Shown here: piece by piece, positions 33,601 to 42,600 of the stretch
Numbering within the stretch: position 1 is the first letter of the stretch
How the letters are laid out: the number at the start of each line of letters is the position of its first letter
NCBI GenBank assembly: GCA_024509875.1
Contig: JAMPIV010015284.1
Location: forward strand, 1 to 64,000
DNA length: 64,000 nucleotides
Direction of reading: 5' to 3'
DNA from: Oreohelix idahoensis
Taxonomy: Eukaryota; Mollusca; Gastropoda; Stylommatophora; Oreohelicidae
Notes under the pieces: generated by a model
The model's input: the letters and a program-made list of their open reading frames with translations, nothing else
Databases searched by the model: none
Told to the model about the DNA's origin: nothing
Made by a program: the position numbers and the translations under genes

Positions 33601-36600
33601 ATGTTTTAAGAGACAAAGAGAAGTAGCTCATGTTAATGTAACAGTCACCACAGATGTTTTAAGAGACAAAGAGAAGTAGCTCATGTTAATGTAACAGTCA
33701 CCACAGATGTTTTAAGGGACAAAGAGAAGTAGCTCATGTTAATGTAACAGTCACCACAGATGTTTTAAGAGACAAAGAGAAGTAGCTCATGTTAATGTAA
33801 CAGTCACCACAGATGTTTTAAGAGACAAAGAGAAGTAGCTCATGTTAATGTAACAGTCACCACAGATGTTTTAAGGGACAAAGAGAAGTAGCTCATGTTA
33901 ATGTAACAGTCACCACAGATGTTTTAAGGGACAAAGAGAAGTAGCTCATGTTAATGTAACAGTCACCACAGATGTTGTCTCCTGGTCTGTGAAGGTAGAA
34001 AGAAACAATAGGACCTACTGTATGTTGAGGCACGGTTGTACAAGACAGAAGTTGTTGATGGGGCTGGCAACCTTATTAGTTACCACAAATTAAAACCACT
34101 AACTACGAGTACGAGAGTATGAGAATGTTTGGTACAGGTTTCATGTCAGGGGAACCTGTGTAGTGGTGGGTGGGTCCAGTCTTTGTAAAGAGTACAGAAG
34201 AAAATAATAATGATGATTGTGTCCAGACAGCTGTCACCACTTGTGTATTGTGTCCAGATTATAAGGCAGGGTATTCTGTATTCAGTTGACATGAAAGTTT
34301 GTTGATTTTCTGTGGCTTGTAATGTTATCAGCATCAGGCACATCAACATGATAAATATGGCCTGTTTCTGTTGTATTCAGGTACCGTAAAACTGGCAGCA
34401 TCAACCCTGGTCAGATTGGCGGAAGTAAGCCCAAAGTGACAACCCCAGATGTGGTCAGCATGGTCAGGCAGTACAAGCTAGACAACCCTCAGATGTTTGC
34501 CTGGGAGATCAGACAAAAGTCAGTCAGCTCTTTTGTGTTTGATAGTTGAGAAAGCTTTTGTTTGTGAAGTCAGTTGCTGTCAACTCAAACCAGATATGAT
34601 TTTGTTTGTGAAGTCAAGTTGCTGTCAACTCAAACCAGAAATGACTTAGTTTCTGTTTATTCCCAACAGAGCACATCCTCTAGTTTCTGTTTATTCCTAA
34701 CAGAGCACATCCTCTAGTTTCTGTTTATTCCCAACAGAGCACATCCTCTAGTTTCTGTTTATTCCCAGCAGAGCACATCCTCTAGTTTCTGTTTATTCCC
34801 AACAGAGCACATCCTCTGATTGACATTTTTACATCATCATCATTACCACTCAACTCCTCAGGGAGCATAAGTGTTTAGCAAATTTGTGCCAGGTCCTGCT
34901 GTAATGTTCCCTCCATTTCTTCTTTACCCTTGTCATTTCTGTATCACTTTCCAGGTGCCAAACTCTGGAGATTTTCCTAGAAGAAAGAAATGTTGAGTCG
35001 GCACCCCAGACTCCTTACAGCTTTCTTTATGCTGCGTAATGATATTTGTTTATTGGAGAACCATCTTCCATCTTGGATGAACCCTGTCAAGTTTAGATAG
35101 TTTCCTGTCCATACTTGCTGAAGTTTTTGTGTCTTAAAACTTCTACATGCTGGGGTAGTCAGCCCCCATGCTCAACCCTCCCTAATTGTGTTTTACAACA
35201 TTGCTTGGTAGGTCACAGTGTTTCTGTTCCTGGCTGCCCTTGCAGGCCCCAGCAGTGCTGGGGATAACATTCTTCCACCATTATTTTTTTGTTATACTTA
35301 CTTAGTCGTTCCTCTTCTACCGTGAGGTGTAGAGGTTTGAAAGAGAGAGCACCATACTATTCTGTCGGCTGTCTTCCTCCTGGCTTGGTTCCATTCTAGT
35401 CCTCGGTCCTTCAAAGATTGTTTAATGTTGTCCTCCCAGCGGACTTTGGGTCGTCCTGGAGGTCTGGATCCCTGGCTCTTAGTTTCCCATGCTTGCTGTG
35501 GTAGCCGATCTTCTCCCATTCTGCAAACAAGGCCAAAGCATCTCAGTTGGGACAGTTCTACTTGGGTCTGCAGGGGTTGGGTTTTTAGGCCTTGACGTAT
35601 CATCTGGTTGCAGACCATATCTCTTCTTATTACTTCAACCACCTTCCTCAGATACCTCATTTCTGAAGTTTGGATCTGGCTTTTATGGGTTGTAGTCATT
35701 GCCCATGACTCGTATCCATATGTCAAGACTGGGGCATAGGTGGAGCGGTATACAGCCATCTTCGTCTTCTTACCAACTTCTCTTTTGCTGAGGAATCCTT
35801 GATTTATGGCTTGAAAAAGTTTCCCAGCTGGGTAGAAAAGTGCATGGAAACAGTTAAATTCGTGGAACAGAACCATAGCTTTAGTCTTTAAGATGTCATG
35901 CATGTGCACATGGTGCATAATAATCTTATCACAAAGAAATTGCAAAGTCGTAAACAAGGTGTTATACGAAAGTATTTGAAGGAAACAATAGAAGCAACTG
36001 CCGATCAAACTAGTGTTCCATCGACAAGCAGTGCAGCAGACGCAGTAGAAACTGTAAGTGTTCTACCGACAAGCAGTGCAGCAGACTCAGTAGAAGCTGT
36101 ACGTGTTCCATCCACAAGCAGATGCAGCAGAAGTCATGGAAATGAACAAATAAATATACACATTTTGATAAATGAAACATTCTATATTTGTTAATGAATA
36201 AACCAACAAAATTTACTTGTTCATCTCTTCTTTATTCTTTCTTAAATTTGAACTTTAAAAGTACTGCCCGAGAATCTGGAATATCTGGACCGACCAAATC
36301 CCCGAGCAGTCTGGATTTTCAAACTTGACTGTATTTGTTTTACATGAAGTTGCCAGCTGACACAGTTTTGTCATAGAAAATTGACACCATGATATAAATT
36401 GTTATCCCATGTTGGCTACCAAGGCTGTCCCAGGAGACACAGACATAATATAACCTCTGCTCCCTTGGTTGTAAAAGGCAAGGTATTTGAGGATGGGCAT
36501 TTGACAGAACTTGATCATGTAAAAAAACATGTCTACAGAAACCACAGCTGTAAGATCAGGCTTCCTGGGGACAGTAACAGTCACTGTATGCTCCATAGGG

Positions 36601-39600
36601 AACAAGTGATAATGATGACTTAAGTTGTTAGTGAAACTGATAATTTTGTTGTTTAAAATGGCCAGTCATGTTGTTCGACACCAACCAGTCATGTTGTTCC
36701 ACACCAACCAGTCATGTTGTTCGACACCAGCGTGTCATCAAAATTGTTGCTCTGTTTCTTGAAATGGTCTATTCAGACCCTTTGTTTCTTGAAGCTGTCA
36801 AATAATGGCAAGCATCTGATTGACAGAGCGGTTAGAGCGATGGTCTCTCACAGCAAAGGTGCCAGGTTCGATTCATGGTATCGACACGCTTCAGTCTACC
36901 CAGCTGTAAATGTGTTTCTGACTTTGCACTTGAGTTAGGGAAGGAAAAGATGAGGAAGAGTTACACATTTGGTCACCCCACCTCTCGATGCGAGACCTAG
37001 TACAATGAAGTCTCTAACACTTCACTACCCTACGGCCGTATCTGCTATGGGACTTCCTCAAGCTTGTTTAAGATAATGGCAAGCCATCATAATGGTTTGT
37101 GATTGACCACCATAGTAAGATAATACATAGTGTTATGATATTTGCATTCTTACCTACCTTGTTGGTAACTTCATCATCAAAGCTGCCCTTGGAGCAGAGG
37201 TTCTCAACAAAAATGTGCCAGCCTCTCCTGTCTGGTACCATCCATTCTAGATCTTTCCACATCTTTATTATTTGGTTTGGTTTGGTTTGGTTTTTAAGGA
37301 CTATCTTCATTGCACATGGACAACGCCATCATTGCTCCGATCTCTTCCTTTAGATCACGCAAGGACGATTTCAGCACAGTGCACGAACGACATAGCACCG
37401 GCAAGAATCCCTATGTGTGTATATAATGTATAGGAATCACACATTCTATAAATATTTTTGTGGTGGGGAGGTTTCCTAATTTATAAATTTTGCCAGGGCA
37501 GTGGCCTGATAAGCCTACTCTTTACGATTTCCAACTGCCATGGGATTTTTAACGTGCACAACTTGCACACGGTACCTCCTATTTTTTCGCCCTTATCCGA
37601 GAAGGCTAGGCATCCGATCTCACTACCCATGAGACCAGGGGGGAGTATGACGTAATTAGGACCACTGGTTCTGAACAAAAATATTTCAATAAATTATAAT
37701 CCCTCAACTGGGATTCGAACCCGGTACCTCTTGAATACGAAACGGACGCCATACCTCTGAGCTACTCGGACCCCCTTTATTATTTCTTTCATGTCTGTCT
37801 CTGGTTCTCTTCTCCATGCATTTTTGGTCTCGCTGAATTTCTCTCACCTGGAGATTCTAGAACAGGAACTGCCTTGTGATGCTATCAACTGGATTTTCTT
37901 TATGTATGTCCACCTGATGCTAGTGTTATGCTAATTATCATAGTTTTCATTTTCTCCGTGTTAATGTCCAATCCATATTCATGACTTTTGCTGTTTACTT
38001 GCTTCACTAGCTAACATCATGTTATCATGTCCTTACGTAAGGTTGTTTATTGATCTTCTTAATCATGACTCATTTATTATGTAGGCTGCTGCAGGATAAT
38101 GTGTGTTCAGAAAAAAACATCCCCAGTATCTCATCCATCAATCGCATCATTCGTGACAAGACTCTGACGCATCGCAGAGGTTATGACCTGGGAGCTGATG
38201 GAGACGAGGTTTGTAAACTCATGGTTGGCAGTTCTAGCTACTTGCGATTATTTTACACATCTGTTGCTTCATTATGTTGGAATTGCACATATGTGGGTTC
38301 ATTTTGTCAGATACACATTTATGTAGTTCCTTAGTAATGTAGTGAGGAACCTAGGTGTGACAGAAGGCAGTTCGCAGTTTAGGACACTGCCCAGAGTGCC
38401 ATATGGATTGCCACAATATAGTACAGAAATTCCTAAGAGCCATCTGACCTGCCCATTTGGTTTCAGTCCTCATTGGACCTAAAATGCAGAAAATATGTGG
38501 CCATAAACTAGTTCAAATCATTTAAACACTTCCTATGGACCATGTTTCAAGTTTAGGAGTGACAGAAGTTTTCTGCGTTGCCAGGTAATATGTTTACAAA
38601 CAGTGTAGTCATATACACACCCGTGTGTTGCCGGGGCCCGAAAGGGGAGCAAAGAATAGTAACACTGCACCCTACCACGCATGTCGTAAAAAGCGACTAA
38701 GGAGGGTTGGGCATGGGGCTGTTTACCCCATCCCGTAAAAACTTCGCACAGTGGGCTGATCACCTGCTTGCCAACCAATCTGATTACGGAAACAACGATA
38801 GATTGTTTGGTCTGTTTTTGTTCCACAAAGACGCCAAGGGCGTGGTGGAAACAGCGATAGATTGATCAATTTGTTGTTGCCCTAAGACGCCACTAGGCGT
38901 ACTGGCCATATACTGCTTTGCCGGTTGGTGGCTAAGGATGGAAGAAGAAGAAGAAAGAAGAAGTAGTCATATACATAGACTGTCAACTGACCAAACGCAG
39001 TAGGTTATTTCTAAATGAAATTAAGAAAACGTCCTAGTTCAGGACGAGGCATGTTTAAAAAATGATGTGGCATGATGTTTATTACAATGTTACATTAAAT
39101 AAAGGTGATGGCATACAACTAGGTAGGCAGGATGTGAGTACTGTAATATCTGGCTTTAGAAAGACAACAAAAATCACATAAATTTTAATTTTCAAGTGTT
39201 TGTGATTAAACTTTGTGGAATTTTTTTTTTTTTTTCAGTTGGATATATGTGTATTCTGGAGCTTTGTGTTACATATCTGTGTGTTCATTTTGTCAGTTAC
39301 ACATCTATGTATTTATCTTGTCAGGGTTACACATTAGTGTGTTCATTTTGTATCTGAGGAAGGTGGTTGAAGTAACAAGAAGAGACATGGTCCGTAACCA
39401 GACGATACGTCAAGGCCTAAAATCCCACCCCCTGCAGACCAAGTAGAACAGTCCCAACTAAGATGGTTTGGCCATGTCTGCAGAATGGGAGAAGATCGGC
39501 TACCACGATAAGCATGGGAAACAAAGAGCCAGGGATCCAGACCCCCAGGACGACCCAGAGTTCGCTGGGAGGACAACATTAGACAATCTTTGAAGGACCG

Positions 39601-42600
39601 AGGACTAGAATGGAACCAGGCCAGGAGGAAGACAGCCGATAGGATAGTCTGGCGCTCTCTCTTCCAAACCTCTACACCTCACGGTAGAAGGGGAATGACT
39701 AAGTAAAGTAAGTAAGTGTTCATTTTGTCAGTTACACATCTGTGCTTTCATCTTGTCAGAGTTACACATTAGTGTGTTCATTTTGTCAGAGTTAACCTTT
39801 TATTATTTGATGACTTCTTGTGCTGTGCTGTGCTGTCTGTCCAAAGTCTTTTCATGTCTTCTTTATCCCCCTTTGTTTTCTACTTCTAAGATCCTTAGCT
39901 TGTCGCTGACACAGCAATAAGTGGCCTTTACACCTAGTGGTGTCTTGTTAGGGCAGCAACAAACTGCCTCCACTTTGCTCGGCCGGTGGTCATCTTTCGT
40001 GCAGTTTCCCAACTCTGATTCAGGTTTTGCTCCTCAGCCTCACTGGTTCTCTGCCAGGGGCAGTCTGACTCCCTTTCGCTGTCCTTCTCGGGTCCATAGC
40101 ATAACAGTTCTTCTTGTGATGGTATGAGGGTCCTTTCTGAGGATATGACCAATGCCAGTTCCAGCACCTGTCTGCAGTGATAGACCCACCTTCATGTGTT
40201 GATGGATCCCACTCCATGTGTTGATGGATCCCACTTCATGTGTTGATGGATCCCCCTTCATGTGTTGATGGATCCCCCTTCATGTGTTGATGGATCCCCC
40301 TTCATGTGTTGATGGATCCCCCTTCATGTGTTGATGGATCCCCCCTTCGTGTGTTGATGGATCCCCCTTCATGTGTTGATGGATCCCCCTTCATGTGTTG
40401 ATGGATCCCACTTCATGTGTTGATGGATCCCCCTTCATGTGTTGATGGATCCCCCTTCATGTGTTGATGGATCCCCCTTCGTGTGTTGATGGATCCCCCT
40501 TCATGTGTTGATGGATCCCCCTTCATGTGTTGATGGATCCCCCTTCATGTGTTGATGGATCCCCCTTCATGTGTTGATGGATCCCCCGTCATGTGTTGAT
40601 GGATCCCCCGTCATGTGTTGATGGATCCCCCTTCATGTGTTGATGGATCCCACTTCATGTGTTGATGGATCCCACTTCGTGTGTTGATGGATCCCCCTTT
40701 GTGTGTTGATGGATCCCCCTTCATGTGTTGATGGATCCCCCTTCATGTGTTGATGGATCCCCCTTCATGTGTTGATGGATCCCCCTTCATGTGTTGATGG
40801 ATCCCCCTTCATGTGTTGATGGATCCCACTTCATGTGTTGATGGATCCCCCTTCATGTGTTGATGGATCCCCCTTCATGTGTTGATGGATCCCCCTTCAT
40901 GTGTTGATGGATCCCCCTTCATGTGTTGATGGATCCCGCTTCATGTGTTGATGGATCCCCCTTCGTGTGTTGATGGATCCCGCTTCATGTGTTGATGGAT
41001 CCCCCTTCATGTGTTGATGGATCCCCCTTCATGCGTTGATGGATCCCGCTTCATGTGTTGATGGATCCCGCTTCATGTGTTGATGGATCCCCCTTCATGT
41101 GTTGATGGATCCCCCTTCGTGTGTTGATGGATCCCCCTTCGTGTGTTGATGGATCCCCCTTCATGTGTTGATGGATCCCCCTTCGTGTGTTGATGGATCC
41201 CCCTTCATGTGTTGATGGATCCCCCTTCGTGTGTTGATGGATCCCCCTTCATGTGTTGATGGATCCCCCTTCATGTGTTTGTCCAATTCCTTTCGCTGTG
41301 TGTGTGTGTGTGTTTTTTTTTTTTGGTCTTTCTTTATTTCTCTTACCCTGGGGATTTATTAAAAAAAAAAAAAAGGACGTCTGTGTAATGCTATTCAATG
41401 TTTTTTTTTCCTCAAGTCTGGTCCAATCAAATGCCAGCATCTTCTCACATCTTGTTTACACTGAAACTTGTCTGGTCCTTGTCATCACTTCCTCATTGGT
41501 GACCTTGTCATTACTTCCTCTTTGGTGACCTTGTCATCACTTCCTAATTGGTGACCTTGTCATCACGTCCTAATTGGTGATCTTGTCATCAGTTCCACAT
41601 TGGTGATCTTGTCATCAGTTCCACATTGGTGATCTTGTCATCAGTTCCACATTGGTGATCTTGTCATCAGTTCCACATTGGTGATTTTGTCATCAGTTCC
41701 GCATTGGTGACCGTGTCATCAGTTCCACGTTGGTGATCTTGTCATCAGTTCCACATTGGTGATTTTGTCATCAGTTCCACATTGGTGACCTTGTCATCAG
41801 TTCCACGTTGGTGATCTTGTCATCAGTTCCACATTGGTGACCTTGTCATCAGTTCCACATTGGTGATCTTGTCATCAGTTCCACATTGGTGATCTTGTCA
41901 TCAGTTCCACATTGGTGACCTTGTCATCACTTCCTCATTGGTGATCTTGTCATCAGTTCCACATTGGTGACCTTGTCATCAGTTCCACGTTGCTGATCTT
42001 GTCATCAGTTTCACATTGGTGACCTTGTCATCAGTTCCACGTTGGTGATCTTGTCATCAGTTCCACATTGGTGACCTTGTCATCAGTTCCACGTTGGTGA
42101 CCTTGTCATCAGTTCCACATTGGTGACCTTGTCATCAGTTCCACATTGGTGATCTTGTCATCAGTTCCACATTGGTGACCTTGTCATCACTTCCTCATTG
42201 GTGATCTTGTCATCAGTTCCACATTGGTGACCTTGTCATCAGTTCCACGTTAGTGACCTTGTCATCAGTTCCACGTTGGTGATCTTGTCACCAGTTCCAC
42301 ATTGGTGACCTTGTCATACCACTTCAGTCCTTCTGCTCTGTGGAAGCATTCTTTTATGAAAGTTTGTAACTTCCTGATTGTTGGTTTTTTTTAGTTGGTC
42401 CCGTCTAACCTTGGCACTTTCTCTGTTATCCTAGTAAGACTCGCTTACTACCTGTTTTCATAGACCTCGCTGTTTATTGTTGGGTAGAAATGTAGACCAA
42501 CAATGCATTGTGCTTTAATCCTGATTTTAAAAAACTAATTCATTATTCCTGTAAACTGAATTTTACCAATAATATGACAAAGACAAGTTCAGAATGTCAA

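Larger units (their letters stand above)
28039..34380 (+). other. Pax intron 3 (6.3 kb), mostly minisatellite
   Basis: Holds 57-, 68- and 53-bp arrays (together about 4.3 kb), a LINE family B tail, and unique AT-rich sequence at 29730-30460. It splits the two halves of the paired domain. 33980-34380 contains a diverged repeat with GGGGCTGGCAACCT, also seen near 23310. Confidence 0.85.
34519..38084 (+). other. Pax intron 4 (3.6 kb) with LINE, SINE and DNA-transposon remnants
   Basis: Components are listed separately. Starts with a 34-bp repeat at 34645-34818 (about 5 copies of TCTAGTTTCTGTTTATTCCC...). 36334-36813 carries a short 27-bp triplicate (CCAGTCATGTTGTTC, 36660-36735) and nothing coding. 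Confidence 0.8.

Noticed and set aside
37701..37774. Functional tRNA gene on the minus strand
   Set aside because: A and B boxes are excellent, but the acceptor arms do not pair and the segment is the head of a 501-bp SINE with its own target duplication.
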